A DNA stretch of 64,000 nucleotides from Actinoallomurus liliacearum (GTDB lineage: Bacteria; Actinomycetota; Actinomycetes; Streptosporangiales; Streptosporangiaceae): contig NZ_BAABHJ010000023.1 in NCBI RefSeq assembly GCF_039542035.1, positions 372,001 to 436,000 on the forward strand. Reading direction: 5' to 3'. The notes under the pieces were generated by a model. It saw only the letters and a list, made by a program, of their open reading frames with translations. It was not told where the DNA came from and did no database searches. Of this stretch, positions 26,025 to 34,966 are shown piece by piece; positions within the stretch are counted from its first letter, which is position 1, and each line of letters starts with the position of its first letter. The position numbers were made by a program, and so were the translations under genes.

Positions 26025-27515
26025 ATGAGCGCGCCCACGACATTCGACGACCGGCCCCGTACGTACGAGATCCGCACGTACGGCTGCCAGATGAACGTGC
26101 ACGACTCCGAGCGGCTCGCCGGGCTGCTGGAGGACGCCGGCTACGCCCGCGCGGACGACGACGCGACGCCCGACGTCGTCGTGTTCAACACCTGCGCCGT
26201 ACGGGAGAACGCCGACAATCGGCTGTACGGCAACCTCGGCCACCTGCGGCCGGTGAAGGAGAGCCACGCCGGCATGCAGATCGCGGTCGGCGGCTGCCTG
26301 GCGCAGAAGGACCGCGACACGATCGTCAAGCGCGCCCCCTGGGTGGACGTCGTCTTCGGCACCCACAACATCGGCTCGCTGCCGGTCCTGCTCGAGCGCG
26401 CCCGCGTCCAGGAAGAGGCGCAGGTCGAGATCAAGGAAGCGCTCGAGACGTTCCCGAGCACGCTGCCGACCCGCCGCGAGTCCCCGTACGCCGCGTGGGT
26501 GTCGATCTCGGTCGGCTGCAACAACACCTGCACCTTCTGCATCGTGCCGTCGCTGCGCGGCAAGGAGAAGGACCGCCGCCCCGGCGAGATCCTCGCCGAG
26601 GTCGAGGCGCTGGTCGCCGAGGGCGTCTGCGAGATCACCCTCCTCGGGCAGAACGTCAACTCCTACGGCGCGGAGTTCGGCGACCGGGGCGCGTTCGCCA
26701 AGCTGCTGCGCTCCTGTGGGCAGGTCGAGGGGCTGGAGCGGGTCCGGTTCACCTCGCCGCACCCGCGCGACTTCACCGACGACGTGATCGCGGCGATGGC
26801 CGAGACGCCGAACGTCATGCCGTCGCTGCACATGCCGCTGCAGTCGGGGTCCGACCCGGTGCTGAAGGCCATGCGGCGCTCCTACCGCCAGGAGCGCTAC
26901 CTCGGGATCATCGAGCGGGTCCGCGCCGCGATCCCGGAGGCCGCGATCACCACGGACATCATCGTCGGCTTCCCGGGGGAGACCGAGGAGGACTTCGAGC
27001 AGACGCTGCATGTCGTGCGCGAGGCGCGGTTCGCCGGAGCGTTCACCTTCCAGTACTCGAAGCGGCCCGGCACACCGGCGGCGGAGATGGCCGACCAGGT
27101 GCCCAAGGAGGTCGTGCAGGAGCGGTACGAGCGCCTCATCGCCCTGCAGGAGGAGATCTCCTGGGCGGAGAACAAGAAGCAGCTCGGCCGCACCCTCGAG
27201 GTGCTCGTCGCCGAGGGCGAGGGCCGCAAGGACCAGCGCACGCACCGGATGTCCGGGCGGGCGCCCGACAACCGGCTCGTCCACTTCGGCCTCGGCGAGG
27301 CGGACACCGAGACGCCCCGGCCGGGTGACATGGCGACCGTCGAGGTCACCTACGCCGCCCCGCACCACCTGGTCGCGGACGGACCGGTCCGCGCCGTCCG
27401 GCGCACCCGGGCGGGCGACGCCTGGGAGCGGCGCACGGCCGCGCCGAAGGGCGTCTCGCTGGGCATGCCGGGCATCGGCCGGCCCGCGACGCCGCCGGTC
27501 TCCTCCTGCCCGTGA
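26025..27515 (+). CDS. miaB: tRNA-2-methylthio-N6-isopentenyladenosine37 synthase MiaB
   Basis: The 496-residue protein has an N-terminal UPF0004 domain with cluster cysteines 21 (YGCQMN), 57 (NTCAVRE) and 91 (GGCLAQ), the radical-SAM motif CNNTCTFC (165, 169, 172) and a C-terminal TRAM domain. It methylthiolates the isopentenylated A37 made by MiaA, encoded 2 kb downstream. A 50-residue Arg/Pro-rich tail extends past the TRAM domain. It is divergent from gluA. Confidence 0.96.
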   Translation: MSAPTTFDDRPRTYEIRTYGCQMNVHDSERLAGLLEDAGYARADDDATPDVVVFNTCAVRENADNRLYGNLGHLRPVKESHAGMQIAVGGCLAQKDRDTIVKRAPWVDVVFGTHNIGSLPVLLERARVQEEAQVEIKEALETFPSTLPTRRESPYAAWVSISVGCNNTCTFCIVPSLRGKEKDRRPGEILAEVEALVAEGVCEITLLGQNVNSYGAEFGDRGAFAKLLRSCGQVEGLERVRFTSPHPRDFTDDVIAAMAETPNVMPSLHMPLQSGSDPVLKAMRRSYRQERYLGIIERVRAAIPEAAITTDIIVGFPGETEEDFEQTLHVVREARFAGAFTFQYSKRPGTPAAEMADQVPKEVVQERYERLIALQEEISWAENKKQLGRTLEVLVAEGEGRKDQRTHRMSGRAPDNRLVHFGLGEADTETPRPGDMATVEVTYAAPHHLVADGPVRAVRRTRAGDAWERRTAAPKGVSLGMPGIGRPATPPVSSCP

Positions 27516-27522
27516 CCTCGCC

Positions 27523-28200
27523 GTGCTGACCTCCGCGGCGGTGTGCCCGCATCCGCCGCTGCTGGTGCCCGAGGTGGCGGGCGGTGCGGCCGCCGAACTC
27601 GACGGCCTGCGGGCGGCGTGCGACGCGGCGGTGCGTCGGATCCGCCCCGCCGATCTGCTCATCGTGGTGGGATCCGGGCCGGGCGATCGCGACTTCGGCT
27701 CCGACGCGGCGGGCGGCCTGCGGCCGTACGGCGTCGACCTGACGGTCGGGCCGGGCGAGCCCGTGCTGCCCCTGTCCCTGACCATCGGCCGGTGGCTCCT
27801 CGGCGACCGGCCGGCCGTGTTCCGGAGCGTCGCCGAGGACGCCTCGCCGGATGACTGCCTCCGGCTCGGCGCGGAGCTGGCGGATCGGGCCCCTGCCGTC
27901 GCGCTGCTGGTGATGGGCGACGCGTCGGCGTGCCGCAGCCAGGCCGCGCCGGGCTACTTCGACGCGCGGGCCGCCGGTTTCGACGCGGCGGTGGCCGCGG
28001 CGCTGGGCGCGGGCGACCCTACCGTTCTCGCCGGGCTCGACCCCGCCCTGGCGGCCGAGCTGCGGGCGGCCGGGCGGGCGCCGTGGCAGGTGCTGGCCGG
28101 CGCGGCCGGAGACGCGTCGTTCGACGCGGAGCTGCTGGCGGCCGAGGCGCCGTACGGCGTGGGGTATCTCGTCGGGAGCTGGGCCCGCCGCGCGCTATGA
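27523..28200 (+). CDS. Class III extradiol dioxygenase-like (MEMO-type) protein
   Basis: The GTG at 27523 lies eight bases after the miaB stop, so translation is probably coupled. The 225-residue protein begins SAAVCPHPPLLVPEVAGG and has IRPADLLIVVGSGPGD, ALLVMGDASAC and a C-terminal YGVGYLVGSW, the pattern of class III extradiol dioxygenase subunit B-like proteins that sit between miaB and miaA in many actinobacteria. Catalysis is unproven, and a tRNA-related role is only suggested by context. Confidence 0.8.
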   Translation: MLTSAAVCPHPPLLVPEVAGGAAAELDGLRAACDAAVRRIRPADLLIVVGSGPGDRDFGSDAAGGLRPYGVDLTVGPGEPVLPLSLTIGRWLLGDRPAVFRSVAEDASPDDCLRLGAELADRAPAVALLVMGDASACRSQAAPGYFDARAAGFDAAVAAALGAGDPTVLAGLDPALAAELRAAGRAPWQVLAGAAGDASFDAELLAAEAPYGVGYLVGSWARRAL

Positions 28201-28428
28201 CGGCCGGCCGCCCATCGGGTCGGCGCCTCCTTCGCGGTTCTCGGGGGTGTGCTGCTGTCCGCCGGAGCGTTCCACGTACCTGTGGGCCTGCTCCTGGGCC
28301 GTGTCGATCTGTCGTGAGTACTTCCCGCCGGTCTTGCGGTCGGCCATGTCGCCGGCCTTCTCGATGGCCTCGTCGACCTTGTCGCCGTGCTGGCCGAGCA
28401 GATTCTTGACCTTGTCCATGAAGGACAT
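28195..28428 (-). CDS. MT0933-like antitoxin-family protein
   Basis: A 77-residue hydrophilic protein starting MSFMDKVKNLLGQHGDKVDE and containing DMADRKTGGKYSRQID, which fits the actinobacterial antitoxin family of Rv0909/MT0933. The ATG follows AGGAGG. In Mycobacterium the toxin partner lies next to it; no toxin is seen here, and many family members are orphans. It converges with the dioxygenase-like gene, overlapping it by six bases. Confidence 0.8.
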   Translation of the reverse strand: MSFMDKVKNLLGQHGDKVDEAIEKAGDMADRKTGGKYSRQIDTAQEQAHRYVERSGGQQHTPENREGGADPMGGRPS

Positions 28429-28569
28429 CCGGGCCTCCTGACGCCTCTTGGGGGGTACCGCCCCTCGGCACCCTCTATCGGCCCTCTGCCCCCATATCCG
28501 GCGGCGGAACCCATCGAGGTGAGACCGTGCGCCCGGCCCCGGGACCGCCGGAGCCGGGCGCGGTGCGGG

Positions 28570-29250
28570 TCAGCAGGAGCCGTTGTCGGTCCAGACGTTC
28601 TGCGCGTTCGCGCCGGGCACGTCACCCTGGGTCCACCACTTGGCGGTCCAGCGGTGGCCGTTGTAGGAGACGGCCGCCCCGCCGGTGTAGGCGGTCCCGG
28701 CGTTCCAGGCGGGCAGCCCGGCGCAGCCCGTGCCGCCGCTCCCGCCGCCTCCGTTCAGCTGGTCCACCGCCTGCTGGGCTTCGGCCATGTGCTGCTGGTA
28801 CGCGCCGTTGGTGTAGGTCGTCCACGGCGTCCAGTCGTTACCGGATGAGGAGATCCGGTAGGCGGCCTGCGCGGCGCCGTTCGGGTCGAACGCCTGGGCG
28901 TCGGACACCTCGGAGTGCCAGTAGGAGTTGATCTGCCACAGCCCGCGGTCACGGCTGCAGTCCGAGTCGACCAGGACCGCGCGGGTCCAGCCGCTGCTCT
29001 CGGCCAGCGCCACGGCCACCGAGACGACCAGCCCGTTGCCGGTGAAGCCGTTGTTCTTGGCGATCTGGGCGATCTGCAGGGTGGTCAGGTGGTCGCCGGC
29101 GAGCGTGCTGGTCACCGTGCAGGTGGCCGCCGGGTGGGCCGAGGAACGGGCGGCGCCGGGCGGAACGGTGCCGGCCTCCGCCGCGGTGGCGCCCATGACG
29201 GTGAACAGGGCGGCCGCGAGCAGGCCGGGAAGCCACTTGCGAAGCAGCAT
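28570..29250 (-). CDS. Secreted lysozyme-like protein with chitin-binding module
   Basis: The ATG follows AGGAGG. The 226-residue protein has a cleavable signal peptide (to about residue 26, ATAAEA), a lysozyme-like/transglycosylase domain (about 42-165: VAVALAESSGWTRAV with the candidate catalytic Glu, and RDRGLWQINSYWHSEV), a Gly-rich linker, and a C-terminal family 5/12 carbohydrate-binding module (about 176-226: LPAWNAGTAYTGGAAVSYNG ending WTDNGSC). It probably cuts peptidoglycan or chitin-like polymers outside the cell. A GGAAA-N-TTTCC palindrome lies upstream and suggests amino-sugar-responsive control. Confidence 0.86.
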   Translation of the reverse strand: MLLRKWLPGLLAAALFTVMGATAAEAGTVPPGAARSSAHPAATCTVTSTLAGDHLTTLQIAQIAKNNGFTGNGLVVSVAVALAESSGWTRAVLVDSDCSRDRGLWQINSYWHSEVSDAQAFDPNGAAQAAYRISSSGNDWTPWTTYTNGAYQQHMAEAQQAVDQLNGGGGSGGTGCAGLPAWNAGTAYTGGAAVSYNGHRWTAKWWTQGDVPGANAQNVWTDNGSC

Positions 29251-29303
29251 CGATCCTCCTAGGTCGGGGGCGGGGAGGGGACCGGGAGCGCTCCGATTGA
29301 CTT

Positions 29304-29320
29304 TCTGGAAAGTTTCCTAA
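29304..29320. promoter_or_regulatory. GGAAAGTTTCC palindrome upstream of lysozyme-like gene
   Basis: An 11-bp palindrome (29307-29317) sits 54 bp before the minus-strand ATG, within a wider inverted repeat TGACTTT (29298-29304) and AAAGTCA (29320-29326). As I recall, actinomycete chitosanase genes carry a closely similar box bound by the ROK-family repressor CsnR. The assignment is by resemblance only. It also lies in the leader of the divergent miaA gene. Confidence 0.5.
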
Positions 29321-29479
29321 AAGTCAGGCTCGATAGTAGCCCGCGCCCGACGGTCCGACAAGAACGCATGACGGAAAGTCCGGGTGTTCCTGACCGGCCT
29401 GCCCGGTGTCCTGCGCCTCGCCGCGAGGGGGTGGCGGCGGCACCTCGGCGGAAACGGCAGAATTGAGCCGGTGGGGGAG

Positions 29480-30379
29480 ATGAAGGTGATCGCCGTTGTT
29501 GGCCCGACCGCCGCGGGAAAGTCCGACCTCGCGGTGGAGCTCGCGCTGCGGCTCGGCGGTGAGATCGTCAACGCCGACTCGATGCAGCTCTACCGGCGCA
29601 TGAACATCGGTACCGCCAAGCTCGCCGAGCCGGAGTGGCGCGGGGTGCCGCACCACCTGCTCGACGTGTGGGACGTCACCCGCACGGCCAGCGTGGCCGA
29701 GTACCAGGAGCTGGCCCGCCGGACCGTCGCGGAGATCCGCGGCCGTGAGCGGGTGCCGCTGCTGGTCGGCGGGTCCGGCCTCTACGTCCGGGCGGTCCTG
29801 GACGACCTGGAGTTCCCCGGCACCGACCCGGAGCTGCGGGCGCGGCTGGAGGGCGAGCTCGCCGAGCACGGGTCCGCCGCGCTGCACGCCCGGCTGGCCG
29901 GCCTCGACCCGGCCGCCGCCGCCTCGATCCTGCCCGGCAACGGACGCCGGATCGTCCGGGCGCTCGAGGTGATCGAGATGACCGGGCGGCCCTTCACCGC
30001 CTCGATGCCCTCCTACGCAGACACCGGCGACTCGGTGCAACTGGGGCTGACCGTCCCTCGTCCCGAACTCGACGAGCGCATCGCCGTACGCGTCGAGCGC
30101 ATGTGGAAGGCCGGGTTCGTCGACGAGGTCCGCGGCCTGGAGCCGTACGGGCTGCGCGACGGCCTCACGGCGAGCCGCGCGCTCGGCTACGCGCAGGTGC
30201 TCCGCTTCCTGGCGGGGGAGTGGACCGAGGAAGAGGCGAAGCAGGAGACGATCCGGGCCACCCGGCGGTTCGCCCGCCGCCAGGAGTCGTGGTTCCGCCG
30301 CGACCCCCGGGTGCGCTGGATCCCCTACGACGCGCCGGTCGAGACCGCGCTGGATACGATCGGCTCATGCGCTTCGTGA
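29480..30379 (+). CDS. miaA: tRNA dimethylallyltransferase MiaA
   Basis: About 299 residues from MKVIAVVGPTAAGKSDLAVE, with the P-loop GPTAAGKS, VNADSMQLYRRMNIGTAK, the D-D-E-containing LLVGGSGLYVRAVLDDLEF and a C-terminal RRFARRQESWFRRD. It isopentenylates A37 of tRNAs reading UNN codons, giving MiaB its substrate. The ATG is only a few bases after GGGGG; the GTG at 29471 is an alternative. Its end overlaps dapF by 13 bases in another frame. Confidence 0.95.
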   Translation: MKVIAVVGPTAAGKSDLAVELALRLGGEIVNADSMQLYRRMNIGTAKLAEPEWRGVPHHLLDVWDVTRTASVAEYQELARRTVAEIRGRERVPLLVGGSGLYVRAVLDDLEFPGTDPELRARLEGELAEHGSAALHARLAGLDPAAAASILPGNGRRIVRALEVIEMTGRPFTASMPSYADTGDSVQLGLTVPRPELDERIAVRVERMWKAGFVDEVRGLEPYGLRDGLTASRALGYAQVLRFLAGEWTEEEAKQETIRATRRFARRQESWFRRDPRVRWIPYDAPVETALDTIGSCAS

Positions 30380-31182
30380 AGGGACACGGCACCGAGAACG
30401 ACTTCGTGATCGTGCCGGACCTCGATGGCTCACTCGACCTGACGCCGTCCCTCGTGGCGGCCCTGTGCGACCGGCGCGCCGGGATCGGCGCCGACGGCGT
30501 GCTGCGCGTCGTGCGTGCCAAGGCGCTGGGCTTCGAGGACCTCGGCGCCGAGTGGTTCATGGACTACCGCAACGCCGACGGCGGCATCGCGGAGATGTGC
30601 GGCAACGGCGTGCGGGTCTTCGCGCGGTACCTCGTCGACACCGGCCTGGCCGCCCCCGGCGACCTCGCGGTCGGGACGCGGTCGGGCGTGCGCGCGGTGA
30701 GCCTGGGCGCGACCGGCGACGTGACGGTGGACATGGGCGCCCCGCGGATCCTGGGGGAGGGCCGGGCGGTGCTGGCCGGCCGGTCGTACGCGGGTCTGCG
30801 CGTCTCCATGGGCAACCCGCACCTGGCCTGCGCGATCGACGAGCCCGTCGCCGCCCTGGACCTGACGCGCGCGCCCGACGTCGACGCGGCGGTCTTCCCC
30901 GACGGCGTCAACGTCGAGCTGTTCCAGCCGGTCGGCGACGGCCGGGTGGAGATGCGGGTCCACGAGCGGGGAGTGGGCGAGACGCGCTCCTGCGGTACGG
31001 GCACCGTCGCGACGGCCGTGGCCGCCGCCCGGGCCGAGGGCCGCACGACCGGCACCTGGGAGATCGCCGTGCCGGGCGGCGTCGTCACCGTCATCCTCGA
31101 CGGCACGACCAGCTTCCTGCGCGGTCCGGCCGTCCTCCTCGCCGAAGGCGAGGTCAACCTCGACCGCCTCACCGTCCGCTGA
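30367..31182 (+). CDS. dapF: Diaminopimelate epimerase
   Basis: The 271-residue enzyme interconverts LL- and meso-diaminopimelate for lysine and peptidoglycan. The two catalytic cysteines are in AEMCGNGVR and RSCGTGTVA; GHGTENDF at the start and NPHLACAI complete the substrate site. The start lies inside the 3' end of miaA (13-base overlap), so translation is coupled. Confidence 0.96.
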   Translation: MRFVKGHGTENDFVIVPDLDGSLDLTPSLVAALCDRRAGIGADGVLRVVRAKALGFEDLGAEWFMDYRNADGGIAEMCGNGVRVFARYLVDTGLAAPGDLAVGTRSGVRAVSLGATGDVTVDMGAPRILGEGRAVLAGRSYAGLRVSMGNPHLACAIDEPVAALDLTRAPDVDAAVFPDGVNVELFQPVGDGRVEMRVHERGVGETRSCGTGTVATAVAAARAEGRTTGTWEIAVPGGVVTVILDGTTSFLRGPAVLLAEGEVNLDRLTVR

Positions 31183-31224
31183 CCGAATTGCCGCTTCCGG
31201 CCTCGTACCGGTTTGATGCGGGCC

Positions 31225-31782
31225 ATGCCTGATGAGGTTCCGCCGCCGGTGTTCACGCTGTCGTACGTGCCTACGGTCGAAGACATCGCAGAGCTCGTCG
31301 CGGACAGCGTCCAGAAGAGCCGCCGTGCCGCGTCGAAGGGCATCATCACGGCCCTGATGCCGGTCGGCATCGTCCTCATCGCGGTGTTGACGCGCATGGA
31401 CGGCTCCGGCCCCGTACCGGACGGCGAGCTCATCGGGTGGATGCTCGGTTGGTCGTGCGCCATCATCTGGGTGAACGGCAAGCGGCTGAGGTCGCTCTCC
31501 CCGCTCCGCGTCGCGCACCGGCAACGGGCGCGTCACTCCGAGGTCCGGACACCGTACGAGGTCGAGCTGTCCGACGAGGGTCTCACCAGCCGGACCGACG
31601 AACTCACCATGAAGATGCCGTGGTCCTACTTCGCACAGGTCGAGGAGACGAAACGGCAGTTCATCCTGAAGCGGCCCAGCGGAGAGGCCAGCTTCGCCCT
31701 CCCGAAGCACGGCCTGCCCGAGGCAGCCCGGATCGACGCGCTCCGCGACTTCCTCCACACCCACATCACCCAGTCGCGCTGA
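31225..31782 (+). CDS. YcxB-like membrane protein
   Basis: A 185-residue protein: FTLSYVPTVEDIAELVADSV at the N-terminus, two hydrophobic segments (about 37-53 and 70-85), then a soluble C-terminal half with YEVELSDEGLTSRTDE and MPWSYFAQVEETKRQFIL. This order (short N-terminal strand, two spans, PH-like C-terminal domain) is that of YcxB-like proteins. Starts at 31213 and 31216 are in frame, but the conserved region begins at 31225. Function unknown. Confidence 0.6.
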   Translation: MPDEVPPPVFTLSYVPTVEDIAELVADSVQKSRRAASKGIITALMPVGIVLIAVLTRMDGSGPVPDGELIGWMLGWSCAIIWVNGKRLRSLSPLRVAHRQRARHSEVRTPYEVELSDEGLTSRTDELTMKMPWSYFAQVEETKRQFILKRPSGEASFALPKHGLPEAARIDALRDFLHTHITQSR

Positions 31783-31969
31783 CCGCGCCGCCGTCCGTCA
31801 CGTCGTCGCCGGCGTCGTGCAGAAGGCTCGGCGACGACCGTGTGTTCCGGCCTGTGAACCGGACAATTCGCGGCGTTCCAGGCCTGGAGGAGGTCGTTTT
31901 CCGAGACTTCTGCGTGGCCGGGGCTGCCCCGAACCGCGTGGCCGGTGGCTTGTCGGCCGTCGGGCCGGG

Positions 31970-32998
31970 TCAGCGGAGACCCTGGTAGGCCCAGTCCGGG
32001 AGGGTCTCGACCAGGTGGAGCCACTCGCCGGGGGCGATGGCGGGGCCGGCGCGTCCCATGTCGCCGCGTCCGTTGCGTGCGGCGACGACACCGCCGGTGA
32101 TCGCGCAGGTGGTGTCGACGTCGCCGAGGCCCTCGGCGGTCGTCCAGAGGGCCTCCGTCAGGCTGCCGAGGTGGTGGGCCGCGCACCACAGGGCGAACGG
32201 GACCGTGTCGTCGGCGCGGATCCGCTGCCCGTTGCCGAGGATGTCGGCGGCCTTCCAGGCGGGGATGTCGCCCGGTAGGTCCGCGGCGCGCAGGATCCCG
32301 TCCCGGGTCGACCCTGCGGGCGTGTGGGCCGCCACCTCCCGGAGCAGGTCGGCGCCCCAGAGCGCGCTCTCGACCGGAGGCTGCGGCGGCACGCCCGGGT
32401 TCTGCCGCCACCGGGCCTCGTGGTCGGTCCAGCCGGCCACGGCGAGCGCCGCGGCGACGGCCACCGCGATCGCACCGGCGATGCCCTCCGGATGGGCGTG
32501 GGTGACGTGCGCGGACCGCCTCGCCTGCTCGACGGTGAGCTCGAGGTCGGGGCCGAACCAGGCGCCCAGCGGAGCGGCTCTCATCGCCCCGCCGTTGCCG
32601 AGGCTGCCCTGCCCGTCGAACAGCGCGCGCGTCGCCGTGTGCCACGCACCCGGCTCCGCTCCCAGCTGCGGCAGCAGGTCGTGCATCCCGGCGCCGTACC
32701 CGCGGCCCGGATCGGCGGCGTAGGTGTCGGCGAACGCGCGGGCCAGTTCCTCCTCGACGATCTCTCCGTGCCGCAGGAGCACGCGCACGACGCTGAGGGC
32801 CATCGCGGTGTCGTCGGTCCAGTGCCACACCTGGCCGGGCCCGAAGCCCTGGTCGGACCCCGGGACGTCGGGAAGGCGGCGCGCGGCGATCTCCCGGCAG
32901 GCCTCGGCACCGGACCGGAAGAACCACCGTCGGCCGAACGCGTCCCCCAGCGACAATCCCATGACGCTGTCGAGGACGGCCCTCCGATTAACGATCAC
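31970..32998 (-). CDS. ADP-ribosylglycohydrolase family protein
   Basis: The 342-residue protein begins at a GTG and shows the ADP-ribosyl-[dinitrogen reductase] hydrolase (DraG-like) motifs: SVMGLSLGDAFG, HWTDDTAM (metal-binding TDDT) and the C-terminal GDVDTTCAITGGVVAARNG (DxDT metal site). Such enzymes remove ADP-ribose from proteins or small molecules using two divalent cations. There is no ADP-ribosyltransferase beside it, so the target is open. Confidence 0.9.
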   Translation of the reverse strand: MIVNRRAVLDSVMGLSLGDAFGRRWFFRSGAEACREIAARRLPDVPGSDQGFGPGQVWHWTDDTAMALSVVRVLLRHGEIVEEELARAFADTYAADPGRGYGAGMHDLLPQLGAEPGAWHTATRALFDGQGSLGNGGAMRAAPLGAWFGPDLELTVEQARRSAHVTHAHPEGIAGAIAVAVAAALAVAGWTDHEARWRQNPGVPPQPPVESALWGADLLREVAAHTPAGSTRDGILRAADLPGDIPAWKAADILGNGQRIRADDTVPFALWCAAHHLGSLTEALWTTAEGLGDVDTTCAITGGVVAARNGRGDMGRAGPAIAPGEWLHLVETLPDWAYQGLR

Positions 32999-33161
32999 GA
33001 CCGCAGTTTGTCACGTCCGTGACCGGGCTCCTGCTTCTCGCCGGGGGCGCGCTGCGGGACCGGCGTGCCGGCTCTCGCCGAAGCGCCGGCCGCGCTGCGC
33101 CTGCCCTGGTGGACGCCGACACCTGAGCGGTCGCCCGATGCGGGGAAGGTGGATTGTCGAT

Positions 33162-33180
33162 AACCGAATCGGTTTCGGTT
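33162..33180. promoter_or_regulatory. Operator-like palindrome before TetR-acyl-CoA dehydrogenase operon
   Basis: AACCGAA and TTCGGTT are exact complements separated by TCGGT, 13 bp before the TetR start codon and abutting a TACGAT -10 element (33180-33185). The spacing places transcription start near 33193, the ATG itself, so the mRNA may be leaderless. The palindrome is well placed for autorepression by the TetR protein. Confidence 0.65.
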
Positions 33181-33192
33181 ACGATGGCCGCC

Positions 33193-33786
33193 ATGACCCC
33201 CGTGAAGCGCCAGGCGCGGGCCGAGCGCACCCGCGCCGCGTTGCTGACGGCCGCTCGGGAGGTGTTCGAGGAGCGCGGCTTCCTCGATGCCAAGATCAGC
33301 GAGATCTGTGAGCGGGCCGGCGTCGCGTACGGCAGCTTCTACACCCACTTCGCCGACAAGGACGCGGTCTTCGCCGAGCTGATCGACGCGATGCTGGCCG
33401 GCCTGCTCGCCGTGATGCGGGCCGAGCCGCTGAACGGGGACGGCCCGACCGCGCGCATCGCGAGCGCCAATCGCGCGTACCTGCGCGCGTACCGGAAGAA
33501 CGCCCGGCTGATGGCCGTCTTCGAGCAGGTCGCCACGTTCTCGCCGGCCATGCGCGAGACCTATCTGCGGGCCTGGGGGGTCTTCTACGACCGTCAGGAA
33601 CGCGCCATCCGTGAGTGGCAGCGGGCCGGGCTCGTACCCGACGACGTCGAGCCGCGCACGGCGGCGGTCGCGCTCGCGACGATGATCGGCCGGACGGCGT
33701 ACACCTGGTACGTCCTCGGCCGCCCCCACGATGACGGCGACGTCGAACAGCTCACCCGGCTCTACTGCCGGGCGATCGGCATGTAG
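33193..33786 (+). CDS. TetR-family regulator of adjacent acyl-CoA dehydrogenases
   Basis: A 197-residue protein (from MTPVKRQARAERTRAALLTA) with a TetR helix-turn-helix (ISEICERAGVAYGSFYTHFADKDAV, read in two parts) and a ligand-binding helical C-terminal domain (SANRAYLRAYRKNARLMAVF). It precedes two acyl-CoA dehydrogenase genes by nine bases and probably represses them until an acyl-CoA is bound. The ATG at 33184 is an alternative start. Confidence 0.87.
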   Translation: MTPVKRQARAERTRAALLTAAREVFEERGFLDAKISEICERAGVAYGSFYTHFADKDAVFAELIDAMLAGLLAVMRAEPLNGDGPTARIASANRAYLRAYRKNARLMAVFEQVATFSPAMRETYLRAWGVFYDRQERAIREWQRAGLVPDDVEPRTAAVALATMIGRTAYTWYVLGRPHDDGDVEQLTRLYCRAIGM

Positions 33787-33794
33787 GAGGCAGC

Positions 33795-34964
33795 GTGGAC
33801 TTTCGCGACACACCCGAGGAGGCCGCGTTCCGCGCGGAGCTCCGCTCGTGGCTTGAGGAGAACGCGCCGCAGCGCGCGGTCGAGGCGGGTCGCGGCGACT
33901 TCGACGCGCTGCGCGCGTGGGGCGGGCGGCTCTACTCCGCCGGCTATGTCGGGATCACCTGGCCGGAGGAGTACGGCGGACGGGGCCTGTCCCCGACGTA
34001 CCAGGCCATCTACCTGGAGGAGCTGTCCCGCGCCGACGCCCCCGGTCACCCGGGGGTCATCGGCCTGAACATGGCCGGTCCCACGATCATCGCCTGGGGC
34101 ACCGACGAGCAGAAGCAGCGTTATCTCAAACCGCTGCTGTCCGGCGAGGAGATCTGGTGCCAGGGGTTCTCCGAGCCCGGCTCCGGCTCGGACCTGGCCG
34201 CCGGCCGTACGAGCGCCGTCCTCGACGGCGACCACTGGGTGGTCAACGGGCAGAAGGTCTGGTCGTCCTACGCGCACAAGGCCGACTGGTGCATCCTCGT
34301 CGTCCGCACCGACCCGGACGCGCCCAAGCACGCCGGCCTGTCCTACCTCATCGTCGACATGCACGCGCCCGGCGTCACCGTACGCCCGCTGCACCAGATC
34401 ACCGGCGACCCGGAGTTCAACGAGATCTTCTTCGACGACGTACGGGTGCCGCGCGAGTCGATCCTCGGCCGGCCCGGTGACGGCTGGAAGGTCGCCATGA
34501 CCACGCTGCTGCACGAGCGCGGCACGCTGGGCTTCGCGCTGTCCGCCGAGCTCGAGCGCATGGTCAACCGCCTGGTCGACCTCGTACGGGAGGAGGGGCC
34601 GGACGGCCGGCGGCCCGCCGACGACCCGCTGATCCGCGACGCGGTCGCCCGCGAGTGGATCGAGATGCAGTCGCTGCGCTTCACCAACTACCGGGCCCTC
34701 ACCACGCTGCTGGAGACCGGCATCCCCGGCCCGGAGGGCTCGGGCGTCAAGCTCGCGTGGAGCGAGGCCAACCAGCGCCTCACCTCGCTCGCCCAGTCGG
34801 TATTCGGCCTGCACGCCCAGGTCACCGGCGAGGACGCGCCGTGGAGCGGGTTCTGGCAGTACTGGCAGTTGCGGTCCCGGGGCAACACGATCGAGGCGGG
34901 CACCTCGGAGATCCTCCGCAACATCATCGCCGAGCGGGTCCTCGGCCTGCCGAAGGGACGTTGA
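33795..34964 (+). CDS. Acyl-CoA dehydrogenase, subunit 1
   Basis: A 389-residue acyl-CoA dehydrogenase: MDFRDTPEEAAFRAELRSWL, GITWPEEYGG, WCQGFSEPGSGSDLAAGRTS (FAD/substrate strand), VRVPRESILG and a C-terminal GTSEILRNIIAERVLG. The GTG start follows TAGGAGG. With the next gene it resembles the FadE pairs of actinobacteria in which two unlike subunits form an alpha2-beta2 enzyme for steroid-type or branched acyl-CoAs; heteromer formation here is inferred. Confidence 0.92.
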   Translation: MDFRDTPEEAAFRAELRSWLEENAPQRAVEAGRGDFDALRAWGGRLYSAGYVGITWPEEYGGRGLSPTYQAIYLEELSRADAPGHPGVIGLNMAGPTIIAWGTDEQKQRYLKPLLSGEEIWCQGFSEPGSGSDLAAGRTSAVLDGDHWVVNGQKVWSSYAHKADWCILVVRTDPDAPKHAGLSYLIVDMHAPGVTVRPLHQITGDPEFNEIFFDDVRVPRESILGRPGDGWKVAMTTLLHERGTLGFALSAELERMVNRLVDLVREEGPDGRRPADDPLIRDAVAREWIEMQSLRFTNYRALTTLLETGIPGPEGSGVKLAWSEANQRLTSLAQSVFGLHAQVTGEDAPWSGFWQYWQLRSRGNTIEAGTSEILRNIIAERVLGLPKGR

Positions 34965-34966
34965 TC

